64,000 bases of DNA, from assembly GCA_021234155.1 (NCBI GenBank), contig JAJEKV010000280.1:248001-312000 (forward strand). The letters are read 5' to 3'. Origin of the DNA: Isoetes taiwanensis. Lineage: Eukaryota > Streptophyta > Lycopodiopsida > Isoetales > Isoetaceae. The translations under genes and the position numbers were made by a program. Each line of letters starts with the position of its first letter. Positions within the stretch are counted from its first letter, which is position 1. Under the pieces are notes generated by a model. The model saw nothing but the letters and a program-made list of their open reading frames with translations, ran no database searches and was not told the DNA's origin. This document shows, piece by piece, positions 37,084 through 48,429 of this stretch.

Positions 37084-37113
37084 GGGTGAAAGTATGCTGG
37101 TGGGTGGCAAAAG
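37084..37113 (+). repeat. element A left TIR
   Basis: GGGTGAAAGTATGCTGGTGG followed by GTGGCAAAAG pairs with the right end. It runs directly into a perfect 24-bp palindrome (37,111-37,134, centre GTCCGGAC). Next come inverted 15-mers CGCTTAAAGCACCCC (37,152-37,166) and their complement (37,183-37,197). Confidence 0.93.
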
Positions 37114-37272
37114 CATGCGTCCGGACGCATGCTTATAGCAGGGTTTTAGCCCGCTTAAAGCACCCCTGCTTTTGCTTAATTTGGGGTGCTTTAAGCGTAA
37201 CTGCCCGTCATTTTTTTTACGCCCTTCATGTACTAACACGTCCACCTCACGAATGAACCGTTAGGATAATGA

Positions 37273-40200
37273 TTGTGGGTTTTTGGCTGGATTTTTCAGC
37301 GAAAGTGGTGTGGTAGTACGTTGCAAATTGGATTACCGTCATGGGCGCGAAAATTCTCCCTCCAATTCAATTATCCTCCCTCTCGGGGAATTTCATGGCG
37401 CCCTCGATACCGCCTGGAGGCAATCACGCGTTTAGCATTGGATTTTCGGCCCGATGAATCCCAATCTGATGTTCCAAATTTGTTGGATGTCAATCCAACA
37501 CAGAAATATCACGTGAAGATCCGGTTTCCTCACGCAATTTACAAGAAATTGGATGCAGAGAAAGAGAGAATACGATTAAGGAATAAGATGAAAAGAGCGG
37601 TTGAGCGGGGAGGATCCCGAGCATGAGACTTGAGGCAAGAAATAGCCAAGCAAGTAGTTGATTACTTCAATAAGCTCACCAAAAAGCATTCACGGAACTC
37701 AAGGCTGATGTGATGAAGAGGGTGGTTCATCACCAACTAAAATGGAAATCTCGAGAACACGGACTTTTGCCAAATCCAAAGGAGTGCAAGGCGCGGGAGT
37801 GCTGCTCAACAACTTGAAACAGACAATGGCAGCCACAAAGAGGCAAAGGAACCATGATATTTGGAGAGCCAGAACCTCAACACTTGTGATGGCTTCTTCC
37901 ACAAATTCGAGATGCAATTCCACTATGGCAGGGCTGTTAGGTACATCTATTTCTTGTCTTCATGCCCGTGGCTTCTTCATGCTTTCAAGTGCTTGTATCT
38001 ATTTGAGTGATCTTTGGCTGGGATATGTTCATTGATACATGTGCAATATTTCTTATGATAGGTTGCATGAGGTCAACAATTGCAACCGCTTTGATTAAGG
38101 AAATCGGAAGCCTTCCTTGAAATGGTCCGTGGTCCGCTTTCCAAAAGAGGTTGAGGTCGCGATTCTCTCACCCGCTTTGCAAGCAAAGCATAACAGACTC
38201 GAAAGAAAACGCCAGAGTCTCTCCTTGCAAGAAAGATGTTGTGAACACCGTTGTTGGAGAGTCGGGGCTTCAATTTCTTATCCCTTGCACCTTCGGAGGT
38301 CACACAGTGTATAAGTTTCCATACAAACTTTTTTTTTACGCTATTTCTAACCAAAGGCCACCATTCAATTTGCGAGCTATATCAACAATACAAAAGGGAC
38401 ATCCCGAACACCCTGTTTGCTTAAAGGCTTCGAGAAGTTGAAGCCTATTTATGTGAAGAAAGTATCGAAGGGAAACCTGTTGTTGCATATACCATATGAA
38501 GTTGGAGTATGCGAGGGTAGCACTTCAATGCATTAAGGTCAACAAAAAACGGATTCCATGGTGAAGAGTGCAAGTGCACCCGCGAGGTCTGTGGACTGGT
38601 GAGAAGTGTCGGCCAGCCAACATACGTGATGACTCAACTTGGCCGAGCTCGGAGGGTCGTGGGTTTGCAACAAGAGCGAGGGTGAAGAATGGGTATAAAC
38701 ATGACCGATGATGCGGACATGTCGGCGTGGCACGAAAAGTCTTCCTATATGTCCAAGAGAAAGAGAGAATCACGAAGTTCTTGCTTGAATGGAAGACGTT
38801 TGAAAAGGTAATACTCTCTTTATTGTTTGGTTGAAGCATGCTGATATGTCTTTGTCATGCTACCGACCATCGCTTTTGTGCTTTCAACTTGGCTTGATCT
38901 TCTTTTTTTTATGCTACTGACGGACCTTGTTACTGATTCCTGGAGACGAAGAAGCTGATGGAGTTGCGACTGCGTTACCAAAGGAAGTGCAGTGTGGCAA
39001 AGAAAGAAAAGATCTAATGCCACCAAGAAGGGAAACCAAAGTAAGAAGTCCAAGGTAGCTGGTGGGACACTCCCTGAAGCTGCAGCACAAGCTGAGAAGA
39101 ATGGAAACAAAAGTAAGAAATCCAAGGCAGCTGGTAGGACACAGCCTGAAGCTGCAGCACAAGTTGAGAAGAAGGGAAACAAAAAGTAAGAAATCCAAGG
39201 TATTTGGTGGGACCACGACTGAAGGCCGCAAACACAAGATGAGACCTCAAATGGCAAGGGGAAAAAAGAAAGGACCAAAGCGGTTCTTAGATTGTCTTAC
39301 AAGAGAACGGCGGTGAAGGCTTTCATTTCATATCGTGTTCCACGTTGAAGATATTCGTGTCACACAATTACGGGGGCTAGGTGGCGAGGCCATGCAATTC
39401 AAGAGTTGCTTGGACAATATCCAAGATGGCACCATTGTTTACGTAATTGATTTTCTTTGAGATTCTGACATCAAAATACAAAGGGAGGTTCAAAGCCAGC
39501 ATTGGCACAATGACCAAATAACAATTCTCGTCCACATCACGTATAGGATGGACAGCAGCTCTGGGATCAGAAAGCTATTGAAGGAAACCCATTTTTACTT
39601 GAGTGATGACAAGATTCATGACACTCTTTTTGTGCAACACTGTCTTAGAAAGCACAATTCATGGCTAGTATCAAATGGTGTAGAATTCTCCAGGCATATA
39701 GTTTGGTCAGATGGTTGTTCTAGCCAATTCAAATCTGCCCGACCATTCTATTTCCTACCAAGATATCACCACGAGCTAGGGAAGGAAATAATATGGAATT
39801 TCTTTGGGACAGCCCATGGTAAGGGGAGAGCCACGATGGGCAAGGGGCAGTCCTCAAAGGGGCATTCACTAGAGAGCGACTCAAGTATGATGGAGTGAGA
39901 TTTAGGGGTGCTGCTGATGCCTGTGAATTCGCTATGAGTTGGAATGAAGGTGCCAGCAACGGGGACATCAAGAGGTAATATGCTTTCATCTGCATTCATC
40001 TGCTTTTAACGTGCTTTCATCTGCTTCACAAAGTGCTTTTATCTGCTTTTATCTGCTGTGTAATGCTGTAATGTGCCTCTGTACTGTATGTGAACTGCAA
40101 TAGTTGTTGCTGGCTTTTTGCAGGCACTTTTGGTTCATTGGAAAGGATGATGTTGATAGGACGTAACCCGGGCTGGACGTGTGCGAGGTAGAAGGGACGA

Positions 40201-40470
40201 AGGAAATACACAAAGATCGGGACATACTTGGCCAAATCAAGCACAAAGGGTGGCTCATAGAGGTTTAAGTTGTTTCGTGGTAACTGTTTGAAAGGAAACC
40301 GGTCATCTTGTGTGAACAAGCGAGAGGTTAAAGAATTGGAAATATGTTACTCTAAAGCCAGAAAAGTCTACTGGTGAAGGTACTGAAGACGAAATCGATG
40401 AGGCATTTTTTGAAGGTGATGGAGAATGGCTTAGTGGAAACATAGAGGAAGGTGATAACTTTGCTGTTGT
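37273..40470 (+). pseudogene. element A transposase-like gene (DF..N / SDGC..QFK / HGKG family)
   Basis: From the C-terminal half backwards the reading is clear: VIDF at 39,443 (catalytic-type Asp at 39,449), REVQSQHWHNDQITILVHI, DDKIHDTLFVQHCLRKH, VWSDGCSSQFKSARPFYF (Asp at 39,710), WNFFGTAHGKG (His at 39,815). After a frame change comes DGQGAVLKRAFTRERLKYDG. An intron with perfect borders (39,975-40,123) joins GDIKR to HFWFIGKDDVDR. The C-terminus is acidic (DEIDEAFFEGDGEWLSGNIE). I know this motif series from uncharacterised plant and animal proteins. The spaced acidic and His residues suggest a DDE-type enzyme, which is inference. Upstream pieces (37.27-39.3 kb) are exon-like, with a Lys-rich repeat. 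Several frameshifts and one TGA are present. Confidence 0.7.
39024..39215 (+). repeat. 72-bp coding tandem repeat in element A
   Basis: About 2.5 copies encode KSKVAGGTLPEAAAQAEKNG-like units of 24 residues, giving a Lys/Ala-rich linker before the catalytic-type domain. Confidence 0.8.
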
Positions 40471-41245
40471 AGACTTGTGTCCGGGGGTCCTTTTACTAAG
40501 AGGTGTTTTGACATGCTTCCTTTTCCTGTTGATATCTGGAGTTGTAGCTACCACCTCATCTAGGTCAATTGTCTCAACTATTTGTTTGTGTGCTGCCCCA
40601 GCATGTAAGGGTTCCTGCTTGACTGTCTTCCCCAATTCCTCCACTAAGCCTGCTGGAACTGTTTCTGAGCATTCGAGGCAGTGTGTCTTCTCCATAAGCA
40701 AACTCAGGCAGCTGACATGATATACGTGGCCACATTTCAGCTTCAGACTTAGGGTGTAATCATCCTGGAATGCCAGCCCGCATGTGGAGCATCGCTCCTC
40801 ATCTCCAATTGGCAACCTGAATGTCACAGGATAGATGCTCACAAGCTGGCCAGCTCTCCTTGTAAGTTCCCTAAGCCTGTTGAGATTCTGTAAATGCTGC
40901 TTGGCTTTTGCAAGTTGCACTTCAGTGTTTGCAACCTCAGCAGCTATAGTGGCCACCTGTTGAACTATCCCCTCATCTATTGGGCCACCCCCATTTCAAC
41001 AAGGGCTTTGAGCATGTACTTCGCCATGTCTTTCTCTCTCCAAGCTCGGTAGCTCGGCAGAGGCACCAAGCATCGGGACCTGCGGATCGCTTGAAGACGT
41101 AAGATGTTGTCTTTAATTTTCGCAATTTCTCTTTACGAAGCCAAGAAGAAAGCTCCCTTAGCTTTGGGGACTGGACAACTAGCTCCTTCTTGGAGACTAA
41201 ATCGGCCCCTCGCTGCGTGTCTAGGGTTTCTGCAAATCTTTGCAT
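40303..41245 (-). pseudogene. element A RING-H2 zinc-finger protein gene
   Basis: Minus-strand ORF 40,956-40,303 holds a textbook RING-H2 finger: C56, C59, C75, H77, H80, C83, C93, C96 counted from the first Met (CSTCG, KCGHVYHVSC, HCLEC). A coiled-coil-like stretch (EVQLAKAKQHLQNLNRLREL) precedes it and a basic tail (INRKRKHVKTPLSKR) follows. Another frame (41,245-40,973) continues upstream (MQRFAETLDTQRGADLVSKK...), so a frameshift or intron near 40,970 joins them. RING-H2 proteins are usually E3 ubiquitin ligases. The last 50 codons are antisense to the transposase C-terminus, so the true end may lie earlier, near 40,480. A role in transposition is inference. Confidence 0.68.
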
Positions 41246-42304
41246 AGGACTTCAGGCGTGATATGTTCTCCCCATAAGGCGTGTAAGTTTGTTGGGCGAT
41301 GCAAAGCTCTAATGGGCGGCCACCCTTCTAATTTAATACGGTGCCTCCTGGAACCGGCCTTTACGCTATGCTTTCAAGTCGCCGTGGTTTCTTGAGATTT
41401 GCCGGCCTCGCCCCGCTTCTTCTGGAGCAACTTGCTGCGGTTCACTTTTAACCTTCTTTGCTTGTAGGCTCTACTCTTTCTTTGAATCGCCGCCCAATTA
41501 ACCTTGAACTTCGTGGATCCCGCTTTGCTCGAGGCGGTTATTGAATGCAAATAGGTATGATAATCGTCTTTCTAACTTCTCTCGTTTCTTCAACCCGTCC
41601 GGGTATATTTTGCTCGAAGCTCTATTAGAGCTTCTTCGTGCCTCGGCCTCACCTTGTCAATGGAAGTTTTGCCGGGAATGACCCCGTTGGTATCCCAAAC
41701 TTCATTGTACTGGCTGCGAAAATGAGGTCTGCTCGAAATTGAGAGGGATGGCCCTCGTTTGGCATTCGCATACGCATGGAAGTCTTCTTCGGTTCGGCAA
41801 TCAGCCAGTCCGGTCTTAAGGGAACGCGTTTCCGCCTGGAAGAATGCAAGAAAATCGAATTAACCGTGGTTGAACCCTAAACCCATTGAAATTTTGTTTT
41901 GTTGCTTTTGCTTACCCGGATAATGGGTTCCGTTGGAATTATCGCTTGAGGTAGGCGGATCAATCACCTTCTTTACCATGGTTGATCTGTTTGTATAAAG
42001 TGGAAATCGAAAAAGCATAAATTAGCGGGTTGCTTGGCCGAGGAGTAGAAAGTTGGGGAATAGAGATTTGGAAAAACACAAAATTGAAAGTTCGATTCGT
42101 TTGTCTAGTGGTTCCAGTTTGCGGGGTCGCTTTCATTCTTGGAGGCGGCAAGCAGGGTAATGATTGTATAAGCGGGCACAGGCTAGGCGAATAGACGGGC
42201 AGAATATAGGTGGTACTATATAGGTGAAGGGTGGGAAAAAAATGTATGACGGGTGGGAAAAAATGTATTTTGGGTCTTTGGTCTTTGGTCTTTGGGGTCG
42301 GCGT

Positions 42305-42334
42305 TTTTTGCTACCCACCAGCATACTTTCACCC
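42305..42334 (-). repeat. element A right TIR
   Basis: The reverse complement reads GGGTGAAAGTATGCTGGTGG then GTAGCAAAAA. Just inside lies a GGTCTTT triple repeat (about 42,277-42,297) and two GGGTGGGAAAAA(A)ATGTAT blocks. Confidence 0.93.
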
Positions 42335-43368
42335 AGCAGGCTCCCTTTTAAAAAATCTTGGAAAAGAGCCAAGGGATTGCTAGATCTTGTGCACACTGAC
42401 CTTTGTGGGGTCTCTAAATGTAACCAGCATGACTGGGATGCATTATTTTATAACATTCATAGATGACTTTAGCAGGAGGACAAAAGTGTACTGTTTAAGA
42501 ACAAAAGATCAGGCATTTGAAGTGTTTAAACAGTATTTAAATGAAGTTGAACTTGAAACAGGAAGAAAGATCAAATGCTTACGTTCAGACAGAGGTGGAG
42601 AGTATTTGTCTAATGAATTGAAAGCTTATTGCAAAAACACGGGAATCAAAAGACAGTTAACATGCAGGTTCTCTCCTCAACAGAATGGTATTGCTGAGAG
42701 GAAAAATCGTACCATTCTAAATGCAGTAAGGAGCATGTTGAAATATACAGGGCTGCCTAATTTCCTTTGGGATGAAGCAGTCAGAACTTCAGTGTATGTA
42801 CAAAATCTTTTACCTTCTAGCAGCCTTAATGATGCTGTGCCTGAGATGTTATGGAAAGGTAAACTTTCAAATTATGATCTATTAAAAGCCTATGGATGCC
42901 TAGCCTTTACACATGTACCTGAAGATTTAAGAAGGAAGCTAGATGACAGGGCATACATTACCTACTTAGTTGGCTATGATGATCAGTCCAAAGCTTATAG
43001 ACTTTATGATCCGAAAAAAGAGGAGAATTCTTATAAGTAGGGATGTTGTGTTTGATGAAACACAATACTACAAACAAATTCCAAAGGTAAATCTGCATGA
43101 TGATATATCAAAGGGGAAACAGTATTTTGAAGAAACTGAAAATGGAACACAAATACAAGATGATACATCTGAGGGGAAATTTCATGAACCAAAGGTTCAT
43201 TTTCACATAGATGATATAGAAGATGATTGCAAAATGACTAATACCTTTACATCTTCTAAGTATGTGCAGTTTGAACATGAAGATCCCAATCAAAACAAAT
43301 TGGTGACAGAACAAAGAAAAAGGAGAACTGAAGTTGAGAAATTACAAGAAAATGTTGAAGATCAACAA
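42335..43368 (+). pseudogene. Copia-2 integrase
   Basis: After element A the reading resumes SRLPFKKSWKRAKGLLDLVH. The D,D,E core is FIDDFSRR, LRSDRGGEY and NGIAERKNR, followed by FTHVPEDLRRKLDDRAY. Frame changes occur near 42,400 and 43,015; after the second it continues RRILISRDVVFDET. It ends in an acidic, poorly conserved linker at VEDQQ, where element B inserts. All three catalytic residues are kept. Confidence 0.88.
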
Positions 43369-43660
43369 GGCACCCAAAAATTTAACCACTACCATAAACC
43401 ACTGAAAAACCACTATAGATGTGGTTTTTAATGCTAAGAATTTCATTCTTAATAAAAACCACGTAGCATAGTGGTTTTCATAACTAGTACGTGGTTATTC
43501 ATGTTGATTTTTTCTTATAGTGTGGTTTATTAAAACCGATATTAGTTTACTACATGGTTTTCTAGCATTAATGTTGGTCATTCATGTTGGTTTCTAAGAT
43601 AGCATGGTTTATTAAATCGACATTGGTTTGTAGCATGGTTTTTCAACACCACTATAAGTA

Positions 43661-43843
43661 TGGCAATGGTTATTTATGTTGGTTTCTATTGTTATATTGC
43701 TTAGAGAAGTTGAAATAATTTATGGTGTGGTGTTTTATGGCAATGGTTATTTATGTTGGTTTCTATTGTTATATTGCTTAGAGAAGTTGAAATAATTTAT
43801 GGTGTGGTGTTTTATACTATCTATCTATCTATCTATCTATCTA
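43661..43843. repeat. 77-bp direct duplication plus (CTAT)n in element B
   Basis: A block starting TGGCAATGGTTATTTATG (43,661 and 43,738) is exactly or nearly duplicated. A (CTAT)6-7 microsatellite follows at 43,817-43,842. Confidence 0.9.
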
Positions 43844-44099
43844 ATTGCCATGATGGTTATTCATGCTAGTTTTTTATTATCACAATGTATTTTATAGACT
43901 AGTTGTGGTTTTGTGGCATGGTTTTTAATACTGAGTTAATTATCATGGTAATGACTCATAGATATTACCGAAAAAGATGTGGTTATCCGTAGTGGTTACT
44001 CATAAGGAACCCAAAAACCAATTGCCATAATTAACTGCTATCAAACCACTATAGATATGGTTCAGACTTTATTTAAATATCAAGCAAATGAGTAAATGT

Positions 44100-47000
44100 C
44101 CAAATACAAAGGCATCTTTTTTAATTTGTCACTCTTTAGTTTTTTGTAATTTGTTTTGAAAACCAGCATGCAATAGTGCTTTTCAACTCTTCTTCATTTC
44201 ATGTGGTTCCCCCTCCTATCTTTCATGACAATGTGGTGGTTAAAGTAAAGTTGTTGATAAACTCAGGAGAGGGAAAATCCCGATAATGAGATATGAAATT
44301 CCCTTTTTAGGCAATTTAAAATAATTTTAATCATGTATATAATTGGGAGGAGTCAGTACCCTAGGGGTGGTGTGGTTATGAACACCCCCATGCACCATTA
44401 GAGTCAAACAAAACATTCATGGATGTTACATGTGGCAACTTCTAGTTATTCAATTTTGTTCTATTGCAATAGTATAGTATTTTTCTAAAATTGAGTACGC
44501 ATATAAAAGTGCAAACATTGGCATGGCTCTATCATGTGCCAAATATTGGTTGACTATGCTTAGATGCATCAATTCACATTTTTTATCAAGCCCATATGGA
44601 AATTTGCCTCAGGAAAAAGCAAACTTAGATGCACTAATGAAGTTAAACGATGAAGACTTCTTGCCTCATTTAATTTCTTAAACTCCATTTGTTGGTGGTT
44701 CCTTTTGCCAGAACAGATCTTTGTTTTGTTTATTCAAAGCTAATCAGCAGGATGTTGCCAACAGATACGCCCCTTGCTTTACTTGACAAAATATTATATA
44801 GTTTGAGGTTTGTTTTATAAAGTGAGACCTTTATGGACATATTGTCTAAGTTTGCACATGATCTAGAGCTTTTACAAGGTTCAAACCCTTGGAGTTCAGT
44901 TTTGCTATAGAATGTCTAGGTGGAAATCTATTTACATGCGAAATTGGCAATGGGATAGGACTCTAGGAGATGCAACCAGGAAGAGAGATATAAGGAGGAT
45001 TCTTGACATTGTTCCTTTTGTTGTGATATCCAAGTAGTGTCTTCAAAGATCTTATGAATGAATAATCTCTTCAAACAAAAAGATCTCATATTCAACATTT
45101 TGTTTCATACGAATGTACATTTAGAGGTTGAAATGTAGAGGCGGAAATGATGTGCATATTCCAATTATACTTGAAGACGCTTCCGTAATGACATCGAGTC
45201 AACTTATGGCATATCCTTAATAGAAATTTTTAATTACAAAAACTGAAAGCTGGATGGTTGATATATCTAACAACACCATAAAAATTGCTTCTAGGAATGC
45301 TCTATTATGGTTTTAAACAAGGAAGTTTAGATTTTTGTATCACGTTTTTCATGACATGAGCATGAATTTGGGGAACACAAATTTGGTCCAAATGTTTTCT
45401 TTCTTGATTGTTTTTTGGATCAACTTCATTCATAACATGGCTGCTCCTGGTCATAGTAAGCATCTTCATTGTTGTTTTATTTATAGATGGTATCCCTCGC
45501 ATATTTTTTCAAACCCCCATGAATGGCTTCCATATGCCTGTCAATTCATAATCTTTGCATCTGTACTAGGTGTGCTTTTGATGAGTAAATTTCTGATCTA
45601 GCTCAACCTTCTGAAGAACCTCCATAGACTGAGCTTTGGTTGGGCATTAAGGGTACCTTCCGGATGAATGTAGGCCATTGTTAAGACAAAATTCACAAAT
45701 GTAGCTTTGCTTCGCACACCAAATCATCTTTCAATGTTTGAGCAACACAACAGAGCTTAACTCTTGAAAGCAACAGCCAAGCAAAGAAAATGATAATTGA
45801 GAGAAGAAAAAACTCATGGAAAACAATGTTTATATGGCTTTAGACAGGAAATCCTAGGTCTAACATGCTTCATGAACAAAAAATGCTTATGATGTCACAA
45901 TTGGAAGAAAAATGGCAAGAACAAAAAGAGCGAGGGAGGTACATTTAAAAAGATCAGGGGCTAGCCTAGAAAACAATAGGAATGATGCGCATGACATGGT
46001 AGATAGATGAGAGGATCCGGCGATGTTTTTGCTGGCTGCTAAATGTTATATTGACAGGCTCCAAAAGATGGATGGCCTTAAGTCAAGCTTGATACAGATC
46101 ATCACCAAGGTTGGAGGCTGCTTACATGCAAGCGGCTGTACGGTGGATTTTTTATTTGCAGCAAATATGTCGAGTCTTGTTTTCATAGGGATTAGACTGG
46201 AGCAGGGATTTCGTTTCAATAAGGCAATGTTTTTTTTTTATTGAAGTCGGTATATTTATATTAAAAGAAGTATAAAGGTACAGAAAAAAAACTTTTTACA
46301 GGGAAGTTTAACCCGAGAATAGATAGGAGGGTGAGGACACCTCCTAGCTATTATATGACACAAAAATTATAGTACTTATAACAAAATTAGATAGAAATAT
46401 GTCTATTAAAAGTTCAGGGTGAGATATTTCTGACTGATCCATCGGATACTAATTTCCTTTTTTAGTAACAGGATCTGAGATTCAAATTAATGGTCTTCCT
46501 CCCTTTCCCCTTAACAGAAATGCTCAGGGTACAGAATACGCATCCGCAAGACTCCGCTTTCGACATATTATATCTTCCCTTAGCATCTTTGGCCCTGCAT
46601 ATTGAAGCTCTCCTGATATCCATGTTCTGATCACAACAGCAATCGCATGTACAAGGTTCTTCGTGCCCGAGAACATTTGGTGATGCAAAAACTCTGGTCC
46701 ATTCTTTGTTATCTAGATTTTATTGTCCTTTGGCTATGATTTAGAATTAGAACAAGTTTTCTCCTCAGCTTTGGCAGTGGCAGTTTTAATTTAAAATAGA
46801 AGCCAATAGGAAATCCCCACGTCACATTTTGTCGTTCATCCCTCTTTAGTTGTGGTAGCTGCATTGCATAACTTGTATTATTTTTGTTGTTGCCGTGGTA
46901 TTTTCATGCTTTCGGCCAATATTGCTTGGTAGAATAAAATTTCAACGACAATAGGAAGAATGCACGGTTTAAAATAGCTAATTAGTGGTTTTGTGGTTGG

Positions 47001-47100
47001 CTTATTGGAAGTTTTTAAAGTAGAAGATGCAGCAATTTCAAACAAATTTATGTTAGTGCCTTGAAACTATGAGGCCACATCATTTTGAAATCCGAGCTTA
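44100..47100. other. element B interior, no gene recognised
   Basis: No conserved domain was found on either strand. A T-run with TTGAAGTCGGTATA at 46,229-46,260 resembles the minus-strand 3' end of a zf-RVT LINE, but no target duplication confirms it. The open frame 45,335-45,601 is hydrophobic and unrecognised. Confidence 0.4.
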
Positions 47101-47115
47101 TTAAAAATACAGCTA

Positions 47116-47330
47116 GTGGAAATCCGAGCTTAAGTACTAGGTAATTGCCAGGAGGAGGGGCATTCTGCGCTGTAAAGGCACCAGCGGCCCCGTCAAATGA
47201 GGCGGTGCACGAGTGGCAGAGCCGCGAGTGCACCGCCGAGTTTGGCGGCGCCGCCGGTGCCCTTTACAGCCGGAATGCCCTGACTCATGGCAATTACCGG
47301 ACGTAATGACCAGTACCTTTAAATTTCCAC
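47116..47330. mobile_element. small GC-rich foldback (MITE-like)
   Basis: Arms of about 75-95 bp are inverted: TAATTGCCAGGAGGAGGGG, TGTAAAGGCACCAGCGG on the left; the complement with ATGGCAATTACCGG and GGTGCCCTTTACAGCC on the right. The centre holds a further GGCGGTGCAC/GTGCACCGCC pair. Part of the outer arm (AAAGGTACTGGTCATTACG) recurs at 48,012. Confidence 0.6.
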
Positions 47331-48329
47331 TCCTCTGCTTTGATCCGACAAATCCTTTGCATGAATGGAAGCTGGCCAGATGAAATTTTGTTGTTCAATC
47401 TTCAAAAAAATAGTTGGTTTATGTGATCTTCCAAGATCAAGGAGCGGCTATAGTGAAGAACGTAAATTTTTGAAGAACCGTTTTTGAAGAACCGCTCCTG
47501 CCCAGATGAAATTCTTTGTTAAATCTTCCAAGCTCAAGAAGCAGCCACAGTGAAGAACTGACCAGAGATGCAAACTGGTTATAACTGAAGCCTTCAATAG
47601 TTGCCCTTGTTCTGCTGTATTTTAAACCTATTCAAACCTATTCTTGCCCTGTTTTAAACCTACTCAAATAAAGAACCCTGAGCAAAAAAATTCCCAAATT
47701 TGAGACCGAACCGAAGAGGAAATTACATGAACGAAGCAATCATGGAAAAGAGACGGATCATGGATCGACTGCAGCGGATGCCCGGATTATGCCAGCGACC
47801 ACCAATGATCCGGATTATGCCTGGATGAACAGCTGCAGCGGATGCCCAGATTATGCGCAAGAGGCGTTGTAGAATCCGTGGCTGAGCTGTTGTGCACACA
47901 CTACCGTTGTTACTATTCCAAAAAGGCTCTGTAGGAGAGACAAGCGGCGCCGCTCTGCAGAACCTGGACAAAATTACATCATATAATTTCAATATAATAA
48001 TGGCATAATTTAAAGGTACTGGTCATTACGTATACCTAGGTTACCACTCAAACAACTACATGCTTAAATTTTGAAAAATGCGTGAAAACAAATTTAACTA
48101 GTCTAAAACCCAAATATGGAAGTCATCAACGGCTACGATTGTGATCTACTGCTTTCTATGGAAAAGGGGGGAAGAGAATTCAAAGGGACTAATGAGGCGG
48201 CAAACCCTCATTGAGGCAGCGCCTCCAGCCATCAGGGCAAGTAAAAACCTTCAGAGCTCCCTGCGGCGTCTTCAAAGCAAGCAAAGACGGAACCTTGGGG
48301 CGAATTTTCATTGCCGGCTTCCGCCAGAG

Positions 48330-48429
48330 ATGGATTTCATTGCCGCCTCAAGCCAGAGATGGATTATTTTGTTTCGTTTGTTCTTCATTTTTTTTCTGTT
48401 TCTTTCAGGTGTCGCAGACTCTGAGAGAG
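48330..48429 (+). other. possible first exon with signal peptide inside element B
   Basis: An ATG opens MDFIAASSQRWIILF, then a hydrophobic run FRLFFIFFLFLSGVA and a polar ADSERG. It meets a donor-like AG/GTATG at 48,430. The pattern fits a secretory signal peptide. If real, it may be a host-gene 5' exon captured by element B. I cannot identify downstream exons. A short exon-like piece near 49,371-49,433 is a weak candidate. Confidence 0.25.

Larger units (their letters stand above)
37084..42334 (+). mobile_element. element A: 5.25-kb DNA transposon with transposase-like and RING-H2 genes
   Basis: Terminal inverted repeats of about 30 bp start GGGTGAAAGTATGCTGGTGG (28 of 30 match). The flanks CAGCAG (37,079-37,084 and 42,334-42,339) overlap the first TIR base. 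The target duplication is therefore 6 bp if the element starts at GGTGAAAG, or AGCA (4 bp) if it starts at GGGTG. Removing it restores the Copia-2 reading SRLPFKKS. It carries a plus-strand transposase-like gene and a convergent RING-H2 gene, with large hairpins next to the left TIR. I cannot place it in a named superfamily. Confidence 0.88.

Noticed and set aside
37084-42334. hAT or PIF/Harbinger assignment for element A
   Set aside because: The TIR start and the 4- or 6-bp flank repeat do not match the 8-bp hAT or 3-bp Harbinger duplications, and the protein motifs differ.
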